Shown piece after piece: positions 53,656 to 62,294 of a stretch of 64,000 nucleotides of DNA. This stretch comes from Alistipes sp. (GTDB taxonomy: Bacteria > Bacteroidota > Bacteroidia > Bacteroidales > Rikenellaceae). The stretch covers positions 1-64,000 of the forward strand of contig JAFQTX010000035.1 of the NCBI GenBank assembly GCA_017408825.1. Direction: 5' to 3'. The notes under the pieces are model-generated. The model was not told the DNA's origin. It did no database searches and was given only the letters and a program-made list of their open reading frames with translations. A program made the translations under genes and the position numbers. Every line of letters starts with the position of its first letter. Within the stretch, counting starts at the first letter, position 1.

Positions 53656-54037
53656 AAATTTCTTGTCAGAGTGGTGCTAATTTGCCGCCGATTAAGAGTT
53701 GGGCTGGATGGGACATACTCGACGTATTTCCCATTCAGCCTAATGATTGAGGTGGCGAAGTAGTGCCGCTATCACAAGGAAGAACAAATTTCTTGTCAGA
53801 AGGGTGCCGAGTGCTACACTCGGCAAAAATGCCACCGATGGGTAGTACTTAGTGTATTTCCCATTCAGCCCAATGATTGAGGTGGCGAAGTAGCGCCGCT
53901 ATCACAACCAAATTTCTTGTCAGAAGGGGTTATATGTGGTCTCGATTAAGAGAAAGCCCGGATGGGACATACTTAGTGTATTTCCCATTCGGGCTTTAGA
54001 TTGAGAGGCCGCAGATGACCCCTTATCACAAGAAATT
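53656..54037. repeat. Long-palindrome element, copies 3, 4 and 5
   Basis: Copies begin at 53656, 53786 and 53910 with AAATTTCTTGTCAGA and end with TATCACAA. All three keep the tip hairpin ending GTATTTCCCATT. Copy 4 has a changed left arm (own hairpin GCCGAGTG/CACTCGGC). Copy 5 has different arm sequences that are still complementary to each other (AAAGCCCG with CGGGCTTT; AAGGGGT with ACCCCTT). The right end of copy 5 overlaps the argR stop codon. Confidence 0.88.
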
Positions 54038-54500
54038 ATAGTGAGCGGATAGATGGAAACAGCATATACAACTGATTCATCAGGTTTGTCATATCGAAAC
54101 CCTCACGCAGTACCAATAGTATGGTGTTGTCACCAGCAATTGTGCCTAATATCTCGGCAATACCCTTATTGTCGATAGGCACCGATATAGCGCTTGCATA
54201 GCCAGGCTTGGTGGTTATCACACAGAGATTCCCCGAGAAGGCTATGTCCGTAATGTTATCGGTGATGTTTGTCGAGATAGAGTGGTCGTTTCGATTGTTG
54301 TTTGGCAGCACATATATGTAGCCCTTCTCCTTGTGTGGCACCTTTGCCACGTGCATAAACTTTAGGTCACGCGAGAGTGTTGATTGCGTAATCTTCACGC
54401 CACACTCCTCCAAACGAGCGATAAGCTCCTCCTGCGAAGATATAAACTCCGAGCGGATGATTTTTCGTATAAACGAAAGACGTTGTGTTTTTTGATTCAT
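54036..54500 (-). CDS. argR: Arginine repressor ArgR
   Basis: 154 residues, full ArgR length. The N-terminal winged helix (about 5-70) has SQEELIARLEECGVKITQST and LSRDLK, the recognition-helix pattern. The C-terminal hexamerisation/arginine-binding domain (about 80-150) carries GTIAGDNTIL (~127), matching the GTIAGDDT arginine-binding motif. It represses arginine biosynthesis in response to L-arginine. No arg biosynthetic genes are adjacent. The AT-rich region 54560-54590 upstream could hold an ARG box for autoregulation. The stop codon lies in the end of a long-palindrome repeat. Confidence 0.95.
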   Translation of the reverse strand: MNQKTQRLSFIRKIIRSEFISSQEELIARLEECGVKITQSTLSRDLKFMHVAKVPHKEKGYIYVLPNNNRNDHSISTNITDNITDIAFSGNLCVITTKPGYASAISVPIDNKGIAEILGTIAGDNTILLVLREGFDMTNLMNQLYMLFPSIRSL

Positions 54501-54568
54501 AGTTTACCCCCTTTAGAATATTTACAACTCAACGCAACGTAGTGCGTCGATATTGCTATATTGTATTA

Positions 54569-54576
54569 CAAATATA
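54569..54576 (-). promoter_or_regulatory. -7 box of argR
   Basis: Minus-strand TATATTTG, leader about 60 nt. The surrounding AT-rich sequence might also bind ArgR. Confidence 0.55.
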
Positions 54577-54671
54577 TCAATTTTATACGAACCACACAAC
54601 ACTGCGACGCACATTTTTAACACCGCACCGATTTTTCGCAAAAAAATTGTTGCTTTTCGCAATAATATCGC

Positions 54672-54679
54672 TATATTTG
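54672..54679 (+). promoter_or_regulatory. -7 box of the Fn3/Ig lipoprotein pair
   Basis: TATATTTG with a weak TTGT 21 bp upstream (54647-54650); leader about 95 nt before 54780. Confidence 0.6.
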
Positions 54680-54779
54680 TGCGATTTTCAGTAACTGTGC
54701 TTTGGTGTGTACTGAAGAGAAGAATGGACAAAAGACGAAATTATTAATACTAACTTAAAAAAACATTAAAAATTAGACC

Positions 54780-56321
54780 ATGAGAAAGCTATTTTCACTA
54801 CTTTGCGTGGCGTTTGTAGCACTGTTTGCTGCTTGCCAACAAGAGGGGGACGAGCCAACAACGTCGGGTGTGACGTTCAAGTTCCAGGATGCAAAGACAA
54901 CTGCAACAACTGCTGAGGTTCAGGTAATCCCTTCAGATGCTGCAGTAAACTACGTAGCAGCAATCGTTGAGAGCGCCACTATCGCTGATAAGGACGACGC
55001 AACGATCATCGCTGATATGCTTGGCGCTGACAATCTTAAGTTTAGAAAGGGTCCACAATACCTTACTGCAAATGGTCTCAAGGCAGGCACTGAGTATACT
55101 GCCGTAGCCTTTGCCGTTACCGAGACTAAGAGTGTCGCTCGCCACACCCTCACGACCGAGGCTGCGAGCGAGCCTATACCTGCCGATGAGTTCGAGATCG
55201 AGATTGAGATCAAGGATATTAAGGCCACGTCGGCTACAGCCATCGCCAAGCCTAACAGCTCGGCAAACCGCTACTACTTCCGAGTGATCACCAAGATGGA
55301 GCTCGACGCCTTTGGCATCTACAACGATGACTACCAGATTTTTGAGTATATCATTGAGAACCCCAACTCTGGCGACTGGATTACACAGGGCGAGACCACA
55401 CTTAACTGCCGTCTTGCTGCAGAGACCGACTATCTTGCCGTAGCCTTCAACTTTGAGAACTGGGAGGATATGCACAACCAGGCAGCTGAGATGAAGCTCT
55501 TCCGCAAGGCATTTACAACACCTGAGGGCGAGCCAGTAGATCCAAACTCATTGTTCATGACCGACAATTTGGCAACTACTCACACCAACTTCTCGTTGGA
55601 TGTAACCCCAGCTCTTGGCGAGGATGCACACTGGACATACTACATCTGGACAAAGAGTTCATATGAGCAGACCCTGGCTACCGAGGCTAAGGCAAACATC
55701 GTTATGCGTAGCTACTTCGGCCTTAACAATATCGCCGTAGAGCAGGGCTATGGTTTTGGCAACATCATCCAGACAGATAAGCTTGGCAAGAAGGGTTCAA
55801 ACACCATTACAGCCTACGAGCCTCTTAACAACAATACTGAGTATGTTGTGGTACTATTCTACATAGACCCAACCATCACCGACCCAACAGAGGTTTACGA
55901 CTACAACTACGTAGCTGTTGAGTTCAAGACTCTGGCTCCATCGGCAGATGCCGTAGCTACACTTGAGGTATCAGAGCCTATTATCGTAAAGGATGGCTTC
56001 AAATACAACGTAAACTTTGTAGTTAAGACCAACGAATATGCTACTGACCTGCTTGCTGGCGCACAGCTCTGGAACAACTACGAGTTTGAGAAGTACTGGG
56101 ATCCTAACGACTGGTCACAGATTCAGGCATTCTTCATGTACCGCAAGCCTGTTGGCGAGGAGAGCTTGGCAGCAGCAAAGAGTACTGAGGGTACTACAAT
56201 CTCGTTCACTGGCTTCGACAAGGAGGACTACGTATTCTTCTTCGAGGTGCTCAACGCTGAGAACACTGCAACACAGTTTGCTGTTCGTGTGACCCCAGAT
56301 AAATTTGATAACGCTCAGTAA
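54780..56321 (+). CDS. Fn3-like surface lipoprotein
   Basis: 513 residues, lipobox LFAAC (~20). Repeated beta-sandwich domains of about 95-120 residues (about 30-125, 130-245, 255-385, 390-513) share strands such as KTTATTAEVQVIPSDAAVNY and LNNNTEYVVVLFYID, the texture of the Fn3-like lipoprotein that closes the 34.8-47.4 kb operon. No enzymatic motif. Probably a surface stalk or adhesin-like protein. A second lipoprotein gene follows 27 bp later and ends at a terminator, so the two form a unit. Confidence 0.75.
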   Translation: MRKLFSLLCVAFVALFAACQQEGDEPTTSGVTFKFQDAKTTATTAEVQVIPSDAAVNYVAAIVESATIADKDDATIIADMLGADNLKFRKGPQYLTANGLKAGTEYTAVAFAVTETKSVARHTLTTEAASEPIPADEFEIEIEIKDIKATSATAIAKPNSSANRYYFRVITKMELDAFGIYNDDYQIFEYIIENPNSGDWITQGETTLNCRLAAETDYLAVAFNFENWEDMHNQAAEMKLFRKAFTTPEGEPVDPNSLFMTDNLATTHTNFSLDVTPALGEDAHWTYYIWTKSSYEQTLATEAKANIVMRSYFGLNNIAVEQGYGFGNIIQTDKLGKKGSNTITAYEPLNNNTEYVVVLFYIDPTITDPTEVYDYNYVAVEFKTLAPSADAVATLEVSEPIIVKDGFKYNVNFVVKTNEYATDLLAGAQLWNNYEFEKYWDPNDWSQIQAFFMYRKPVGEESLAAAKSTEGTTISFTGFDKEDYVFFFEVLNAENTATQFAVRVTPDKFDNAQ

Positions 56322-56348
56322 TCCTACAACTATAATCAACTATAGATA

Positions 56349-57740
56349 ATGAGAAAACTATTTAGCATATTCGCTCTCCTCTCACTTGCCACAGGTTTTG
56401 TGGCTTGTGAGACCACAGAGCAAACAGAGGATAATAAGGAGTACAACGTAGAGCTCACGGCCGACAAGACAGCGATCGTGGCTGACGGCAGTGATGCTGC
56501 CACGTTCACCGTAAAGGTAGATGGTAAGGCTACAACCGATGATGTGATGATCATCTGCCTCAACGACAACTCGGTGCTCGAGGGCAACACCTTCACCACG
56601 ACTACTGGTGGCGAGTACCGTTTCAAGGCATCGTACAAGGGCTTTACATCGGATACTTTGGCAATAACAGCCACACCCACTGAGTCCCCAGTACCAACAG
56701 TAGAGCTTAGCGTAGACAAGGGCGAGATTGTGGCCGACAACACCGACACTGCAACCTTCACCGTAAAGGTTGATGGCGAGGATAAGAGCTCGGAGGCGAA
56801 GATCACAGTCATCAACTATAACTCGGAGCTCGAGTCTAATAGCTTTGCTACAGATGTCGCCGGCGAGTTTGTCTTTGTGGCTAACTGGGATGGTGTTAAA
56901 TCTAACGAGGTTAAGGTCGTAGCTACGGCTGTAGAGACCCCTGTGCAGAAGAGTCTCAAGATTCAGTCTGACGTAAACCGCATCAAGGCTGATGGTACAG
57001 AGAAGGCAACATTTACCGTACTCTATGGCGAGGATGATGTAACAGCTGATGCAGAGATTTACTGTACTAACCACGAGAACGTAACCGTCGAGGGCAACAC
57101 CTTCTCAAGCACAACAGTAGGCTCATACTCTTTCCGCGCACGCTATGCTGGTCAGACCACAGGCACTGCCGTAAGCATCGATGTATACGACCCTGAGTTG
57201 GTTGGCAAATATGAGATTGGCGCTATCTACGAGGTAAATGGCGTTAAGGGTGTAATCTTCGCCATTAAGTCAGACAACAACGGCAACACCTACTGCTATA
57301 TCTTCTCACTCGACGAGGAGGACTTGCAGTGGTCAACAAAGTATGAGTTCTGCAACTGTATGTCACAGCGTGGAGATTACAATACTAACGATCCATTCGA
57401 CTACTTCGGCATGAACATCGACGACTACCCTGCATTCAAGTGGTGCAAGGAGCACGGCGAGGGCTGGTTCCTACCATCATCTACCGAGATGCACTGGATG
57501 TGGGAGATGCTCACCGAGGGTCAGCGAGACTTCGATGCTCCAAGTGTAGCAAAGTACAACGCATTTATCGTGGAGAATGGTGGCGAGCCATTCTGCCAGA
57601 CCTACTACTGGTCGTCTAACGAGACATCGGAGGATTTGGTAGAGGTTATCGCCTTCATGGACGATAGCGTCGTATGTCTTGATCCTAAGAAGGATAACGT
57701 ATACACTGCACGTGCTGCATACCGCTTCAAGGTGGAGTAA
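56349..57740 (+). CDS. Ig-repeat lipoprotein with C-type-lectin-like C-terminal domain
   Basis: 463 residues, lipobox FVAC (~20). Three Ig-like repeats of about 85-90 residues (about 30-115, 116-200, 201-285) each begin with a Lys/Ile-rich strand and contain (D)ATFTVKVDG or KATFTVLYG, like invasin/BIG-type domains. The last ~170 residues (about 290-463) contain GWFLPSSTEMHWM and TYYWSSNET, the pattern of DUF1566/Lcl-like domains with a C-type-lectin-like or FGE-like fold. These display binding surfaces on a stalk. It is probably an adhesin or binding protein. No reverse transcriptase or template repeat is near, so a diversity-generating system is not supported here. Confidence 0.78.
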   Translation: MRKLFSIFALLSLATGFVACETTEQTEDNKEYNVELTADKTAIVADGSDAATFTVKVDGKATTDDVMIICLNDNSVLEGNTFTTTTGGEYRFKASYKGFTSDTLAITATPTESPVPTVELSVDKGEIVADNTDTATFTVKVDGEDKSSEAKITVINYNSELESNSFATDVAGEFVFVANWDGVKSNEVKVVATAVETPVQKSLKIQSDVNRIKADGTEKATFTVLYGEDDVTADAEIYCTNHENVTVEGNTFSSTTVGSYSFRARYAGQTTGTAVSIDVYDPELVGKYEIGAIYEVNGVKGVIFAIKSDNNGNTYCYIFSLDEEDLQWSTKYEFCNCMSQRGDYNTNDPFDYFGMNIDDYPAFKWCKEHGEGWFLPSSTEMHWMWEMLTEGQRDFDAPSVAKYNAFIVENGGEPFCQTYYWSSNETSEDLVEVIAFMDDSVVCLDPKKDNVYTARAAYRFKVE

Positions 57741-57760
57741 GCATAGTTAGCATTTAGTAA

Positions 57761-57796
57761 CGAGGAGTGAGGATTGTGGTCTTCACTCCTTTTTGT
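57761..57796 (+). terminator. Rho-independent terminator of the lipoprotein pair
   Basis: Stem AGGAGTGA (57763-57770) with TCACTCCT (57783-57790), 12-nt loop, then TTTTTGTG. Confidence 0.8.
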
Positions 57797-57930
57797 GTGT
57801 GGGGAGGGGTAATAGGGGTACGGTAGGTTAAAATGGGTTATAATGTGTTAAGATGATAGCTGCGACAGCGAAACCCACTTCCGATTACTAATTTCTAATT
57901 CCTATTCGCCCATTTATAATTTATAAGTTG

Positions 57931-57938
57931 TATCTTTG
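57931..57938 (+). promoter_or_regulatory. -7 box directly abutting the thiL start codon
   Basis: TATCTTTG ends 4 bp before the ATG at 57943. This points to a leaderless transcript and argues against the upstream in-frame ATG at 57928. Confidence 0.65.
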
Positions 57939-57942
57939 TGGT

Positions 57943-58878
57943 ATGAAAAAGTCTGAATTTTCGTTTATTGGCGACATTGCCACAATGTTTGGTTCGCTAC
58001 CCCACCACGGTTTTGAGCCTATTGGCGACGACTGCACGGTGCTCGATATGGGCGATGATGCCCTGGTAATGACCACCGATATGCTTGTCGAGGATGTCCA
58101 TTTCTTGCGTGGCGCATCATCGGCCGCAGAGATTGCGCACAAGAGTCTTATGGTAAACCTCTCGGACGTTGCGGCAATGGGTGCCAAGCCCATAGCCACA
58201 CTCCTAAGCCTCTCGCTGCCTGAGTCGGCACAGGGCGTGTGGAGTGAGGAGTTTATGCGTGGATACTACGAGGTGAGCAAGCGTGAGGGCGTAGCTCTCG
58301 TAGGTGGCGACACCACAGCATCACGTGACCGCATAACGATAAACGTGGTGGCCATAGGCCGTGTGGCAAAGGAGAATATAAAGCGTCGCTCCGACGCACG
58401 CATAGGCGACATCGTAGCCGTTACAGGCAAGCTCGGAGCATCATCAAAGGGGTTGGTAGATATAATGTTTGGCGACCTCGATACCGAGGCAGCACGTGCG
58501 CACCGCTTAGCGCAGGCACGCATCGCCGAGGGAGTATTTCTTGGCACTCGCCATGAGGTGCACGCCATGATGGACCTCTCGGATGGCATAGCCTCGGACA
58601 TACGCCACATTATGGAGCTATCCGACGTAGGTGCCGACATAGAGCTATCGGCAATACCCACCGACTACGACATACGCTATGCCACAACAGGCGGCGAGGA
58701 CTTCGAACTACTCCTCACGCTCGACTCTGAGTGCTTCGACGCCGTTGCCACAGCACTCCACGCTGCCACGGGCACAACGCTTACGGCAGTAGGACGCATT
58801 ACAGATTCTGGCGAGTTACGTTGGTTGCAGGATGGCACACCCCAAGAGCTGGAACTCAAGGGCTTTACTCACTTTTAG
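57943..58878 (+). CDS. thiL: Thiamine-monophosphate kinase
   Basis: 311 residues from 57943. An in-frame ATG at 57928 lies upstream of the -7 box and is not used if that promoter is correct. ThiL motifs: GDDCTVLDMGDD (~30), TTDMLVEDVHF (~48), NLSDVAAMGAKPIA (~75), GGDTTASRDRI (~120) and a C-terminal TTGGEDFELLLTL. It phosphorylates thiamine monophosphate to the cofactor thiamine diphosphate. No other thi genes are adjacent and there is no room for a TPP riboswitch. Confidence 0.94.
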   Translation: MKKSEFSFIGDIATMFGSLPHHGFEPIGDDCTVLDMGDDALVMTTDMLVEDVHFLRGASSAAEIAHKSLMVNLSDVAAMGAKPIATLLSLSLPESAQGVWSEEFMRGYYEVSKREGVALVGGDTTASRDRITINVVAIGRVAKENIKRRSDARIGDIVAVTGKLGASSKGLVDIMFGDLDTEAARAHRLAQARIAEGVFLGTRHEVHAMMDLSDGIASDIRHIMELSDVGADIELSAIPTDYDIRYATTGGEDFELLLTLDSECFDAVATALHAATGTTLTAVGRITDSGELRWLQDGTPQELELKGFTHF

Positions 58879-58908
58879 CCGAAGCATCACACCCCTATAA
58901 ACAACACA

Positions 58909-58940
58909 GGAGGTGACTAAACGTTAATTTAGCCATCTCC
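58909..58940. terminator. Hairpin between convergent thiL and YD-repeat gene
   Basis: 13-bp stem (58909-58921 with 58928-58940, two wobbles), 6-nt loop, without a clear T-run; possible bidirectional terminator. Confidence 0.4.
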
Positions 58941-58946
58941 AGTGGG

Positions 58947-59858
58947 CTAACGGTAGACGATCTGAAGCTCGAGCTGTGAGTAGGGAATGAGACCTGCACC
59001 TCTAAACTCTGTAACCTCAACCAAATTAGCCTCCGAGTCGTATCGAGAAATGCTCTTACCCTCCAGCATATTTCTTGCATTAAACTCTTGATCTTCAACA
59101 ATATTCCCATGAGAGTTGAGCTTATATACGTGTTTATAGCGCAACGATCCATCCGAGTAGTAGCGACACTCCTCAACGACGTTACCATCCGAATCATATT
59201 TATACACACTCTTCCCATCAAACTCACCCGCCGAATCATACTCGATACTCTCGATGTTGTTGCCAGCAGAGTCGTACTTATTCACAATCTTATCAATTAG
59301 GTCGCCCTCATCGCCATAGAAGGCAATCTCGACAACGTGATCTCCGTCGTACTTATATATATACTTACTATCTAACTCGCCATACGAGTCGTACTCGCTA
59401 TTCTCGATAATTCGCTTCGCCGAGTCGTAAACATAGATACGCCTCCAGCGCAGCTCACCATCGTCATCGTAGTGCTCTCTCGACATACAATCACCCTCAG
59501 AGTTATACTTATACACCGTCTTATCACTCAACGAGCCATTTGTACGGTAGTTGCTCTCGTCAATAATGCGACCCTCGGCATCGTAGGTATATATCTCCTT
59601 ATAGTCGAGATCGCTGTCAGAGTAATAGGCACTCTTCTCGCTGACGTGGCCAAGCTCGTTAAACTTATATATTCGTCTACTCCTAACATCATCACGCACC
59701 AACTCACCAAACTTCTGAGCCAGATCGTACTTTGTCACCGTCACCGACTCAACGTTGCCATTGAGCCTAACATTCATATCCCAGCCATGGCGCTCAGGTG
59801 TCTCCGAGCCACACGCCACAGTGGCGACAATCGCCAAAAGTAAAAATAGTCGCTTCAT
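58947..59858 (-). CDS. YD-like 26-residue repeat lipoprotein B
   Basis: 303 residues with a lipoprotein signal (VATVAC, Cys ~16). About nine tandem units of 26 residues fill residues ~65-303. The unit has a start of YDSxGxxxE, a middle Y(Y)SDGxL and an end KxVYKY, resembling YD/RHS-type or MORN-like beta repeats but with an even 26-residue period. Such repeats build an elongated beta-sheet. Function unknown. It is a paralogue of the gene directly upstream, with 24 bp between them, and last in the aroQ-flippase run. Confidence 0.78.
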   Translation of the reverse strand: MKRLFLLLAIVATVACGSETPERHGWDMNVRLNGNVESVTVTKYDLAQKFGELVRDDVRSRRIYKFNELGHVSEKSAYYSDSDLDYKEIYTYDAEGRIIDESNYRTNGSLSDKTVYKYNSEGDCMSREHYDDDGELRWRRIYVYDSAKRIIENSEYDSYGELDSKYIYKYDGDHVVEIAFYGDEGDLIDKIVNKYDSAGNNIESIEYDSAGEFDGKSVYKYDSDGNVVEECRYYSDGSLRYKHVYKLNSHGNIVEDQEFNARNMLEGKSISRYDSEANLVEVTEFRGAGLIPYSQLELQIVYR

Positions 59859-59882
59859 AACTCAACAATTTATTGCTCGTTT

Positions 59883-60800
59883 CTAACGGTAGGTAATCTT
59901 GTACTCGATAAGCGATTGTGGCACCATAGCCTCACCCGTATACGTTATACACTCCACAAGATTATGCTTGTCGTCGTACTTGTAGACATATTTCTCAGTC
60001 ATCATACCGTTAGCGTTATATGCTATATCCTCGACAAGGTCGCCATTCGAGTCATATACACATTTAGTCTTACGCTCCAACATACCATTGCCTCCGTAGG
60101 TCATATCCTCGATAACACGATTATCAGAGTCGTACTTGTAGACAAATTTATACTCTATAGCGCCGTGTGAGTAGTAGCGCACCTCCTCCAGCTTATTGCC
60201 GTGCGAGTCGTAGGCGTAGGTACTCCTACGCCTAAGCGAGCCATTAGAGTAATACTCGCTACGCTCTACGAGGTTGTCGTCCGAGTCGTACTTATAGACA
60301 ATCTTACTATTTAACGACCCATAGGTGCTATATTCAGCCTCCTCGGTCATTCGGCCATTGGCATCGTAGAGATATACATCCTTGAAGAGCAACGAGCCAT
60401 GAGAGTCGTATCGAGACTCCTCGATGAGCTTCGCCTGAGAGTCGTACTTGCAAATAGACTTATACCTCAACGAGCCACCAGATCCGTAGCACTGATCCTC
60501 GATAGGACAACGCTCCGAATCGTAGGTATATACATGTTTTTCATCCAGTGAGCCATCACTATAGTAGACCGCAAACTCAGTGGCATCGCCAGCCTCATTA
60601 AACATAGCGACGTTGCGGAATCTGACCTCCTCACGGCAGATCTCACCAAACCTCAACGATAGGCCATACTCAGTAAGAGTTATCGACTCCACATCGCCGT
60701 AAAGAGGCATAGACTCGTTATTCCAGTTTTGACGCTCTGTCAGAGCTGAATCGCACGCCACAGCAGCAACTACTGTGAAAAGTAAAAATAGACGTTTCAT
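59883..60800 (-). CDS. YD-like 26-residue repeat lipoprotein A
   Basis: 305 residues; lipoprotein signal (VAAVAC, Cys ~16). Same architecture as the downstream paralogue: about nine 26-residue units such as YDSDDNLVERSEYYSNGSL, beginning near residue 68. The N-terminal 65 residues and the C-terminal unit match the paralogue most closely, which points to a tandem gene duplication followed by divergence of the repeats. It starts 21 bp after the flippase stop on the same strand. No domain for a known function. Confidence 0.78.
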   Translation of the reverse strand: MKRLFLLFTVVAAVACDSALTERQNWNNESMPLYGDVESITLTEYGLSLRFGEICREEVRFRNVAMFNEAGDATEFAVYYSDGSLDEKHVYTYDSERCPIEDQCYGSGGSLRYKSICKYDSQAKLIEESRYDSHGSLLFKDVYLYDANGRMTEEAEYSTYGSLNSKIVYKYDSDDNLVERSEYYSNGSLRRRSTYAYDSHGNKLEEVRYYSHGAIEYKFVYKYDSDNRVIEDMTYGGNGMLERKTKCVYDSNGDLVEDIAYNANGMMTEKYVYKYDDKHNLVECITYTGEAMVPQSLIEYKITYR

Positions 60801-60821
60801 AGTATTGTATTATTATGTTAT

Positions 60822-62294
60822 TTACCTGTTTATAAGCCCCTTAAATAGCGCTACCCCCTCCTTAAAGGCTCGCAGGCGGAATATCGCCGCAAGCGTAACG
60901 TAGAGCACGACAGCCACCACAACATCTACGGCAAGTCGCAGAGCCACGTGCAACTCAGCAATATATGGGCGTAGTAGGTAGAGCACAGCGAACATCACCA
61001 CCGAGAGTAGCAACGCAGGGAGCAGTGCTCCGAGCAACCCTCTCCACGACACGTGCACATAGCGCATTGCCGAGTGCGCATTTAGCAGAAACTCGATACC
61101 CGCCATAGCTGTCATACCCCACGCCACAGACTCAACACCTCGAGGGATGGTATAGGCCAGCACCGCAGTCATAATCACACGCTTGATGATCTCAAGGCGC
61201 AGTATCACCCTACCATCGCTCTTGGTCTTAAGCACGTTATACGACACCACAGCGAGGGGATATGCCAGGCCCGAGAGTGACAATATCTCAAAGTATGGCA
61301 CCGTGGGCATCCACCTCTCGCCGAGCAGCAACAGGAACATATCCGAGGCGATAGCCACAAAGCCGAGCATCACAGGGAAGAGCGCAAAGCCCAGCAGACG
61401 CATAATGCGCAGGTAGCCCTCGGCAAACTTCTCTTCGTCATCGGCAATCTTCGATAGCGCAGGATAGGTGACACCCTGCACCGCCTGTACCGACGAGGTT
61501 ACGGGGAGATCCTTGAGCTTCTGTGCCTGCGAGTAGAAGCCAAGTGTCGAGGTGTTGTGCATCTTGCCAATGAAGAGCTGCGCAACATTATTATATATAG
61601 ATGCTATAAGGTCGGTAGCGAGTAGTCTAAAGCTGAATGGCGCCATAGCCTTGAGTGCTGCAAAGCTGGGGCGTGCCGACGTTGTCCACCTGCGTAGCAT
61701 CCAGAAGGCCGCAGCCTTGATACCCATTTGCAGCAGGCGCTGAGCTACAAGGCTCCATATGCCACACCCCGCAAGCGCCATAACCACAGCAGTGATGCCG
61801 CTTATGAGTGAGGCTACGAAGACAATCTTTGAGAGTAGTGCAAAGCGGAACTCTCGAGTATACATCACCGTCTGCACCACGCAGAGCGAGTTGATCGGAA
61901 GCACCAAGAAGAGTACCGGTGCAATATGAGCAATAGTGGGACTCGCATATAGCTGAGCAAGTGGCTTAGCGAGTATCACAAGAAGTGCATAGAGTACTAC
62001 CGACACCACCACGTTGAACCTCAGCACCGAACGGTACTCCTCGTCCGTGGGACTCTCCTTGCGTATGAGTGTCTGCGAGAAGCCGCTATCCACGATTGCC
62101 AACGACACCGAGGTGAAGAATGTCATAATGGCCATCACGCCGAAGTCGGCAGGGGCAAGCTGACGGGCAACGACGATGCTTACGACCATCTGAATGATCA
62201 TCGTAAGTAGCTTCTCCGAGAAGCTCCACGCCACACCTGACGCCACCTTATGCTCCAACTTAGCCACCCTATACAATGAGTAATTACTTAACAA
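60822..62294 (-). CDS. Wzx-like polysaccharide flippase (MATE/MOP superfamily)
   Basis: 490 residues with about 14 transmembrane helices. The N-terminus (KLEHKVASGVAWSFSEKLLTM) and ARQLAPADFGVMAIMTFF (~40-57) match the lipopolysaccharide/exopolysaccharide flippases of the WzxC/TuaB type. It moves lipid-linked oligosaccharides across the inner membrane. The start at 62294 overlaps aroQ by 11 bp; a GTG at 62267 would shorten it by nine residues and remove the overlap. No glycosyltransferases are adjacent; it may serve the Wza/Wzc export system of 14-17 kb. Confidence 0.87.
   Translation of the reverse strand: MLSNYSLYRVAKLEHKVASGVAWSFSEKLLTMIIQMVVSIVVARQLAPADFGVMAIMTFFTSVSLAIVDSGFSQTLIRKESPTDEEYRSVLRFNVVVSVVLYALLVILAKPLAQLYASPTIAHIAPVLFLVLPINSLCVVQTVMYTREFRFALLSKIVFVASLISGITAVVMALAGCGIWSLVAQRLLQMGIKAAAFWMLRRWTTSARPSFAALKAMAPFSFRLLATDLIASIYNNVAQLFIGKMHNTSTLGFYSQAQKLKDLPVTSSVQAVQGVTYPALSKIADDEEKFAEGYLRIMRLLGFALFPVMLGFVAIASDMFLLLLGERWMPTVPYFEILSLSGLAYPLAVVSYNVLKTKSDGRVILRLEIIKRVIMTAVLAYTIPRGVESVAWGMTAMAGIEFLLNAHSAMRYVHVSWRGLLGALLPALLLSVVMFAVLYLLRPYIAELHVALRLAVDVVVAVVLYVTLAAIFRLRAFKEGVALFKGLINR

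Noticed and set aside
56349..57740. Diversity-generating retroelement target
   Set aside because: The C-terminal fold would suit one, but no reverse transcriptase gene or template repeat is in the window.
57741..57942. TPP riboswitch before thiL
   Set aside because: The -7 box touches the start codon, leaving no transcribed leader, and no THI-element core was seen.
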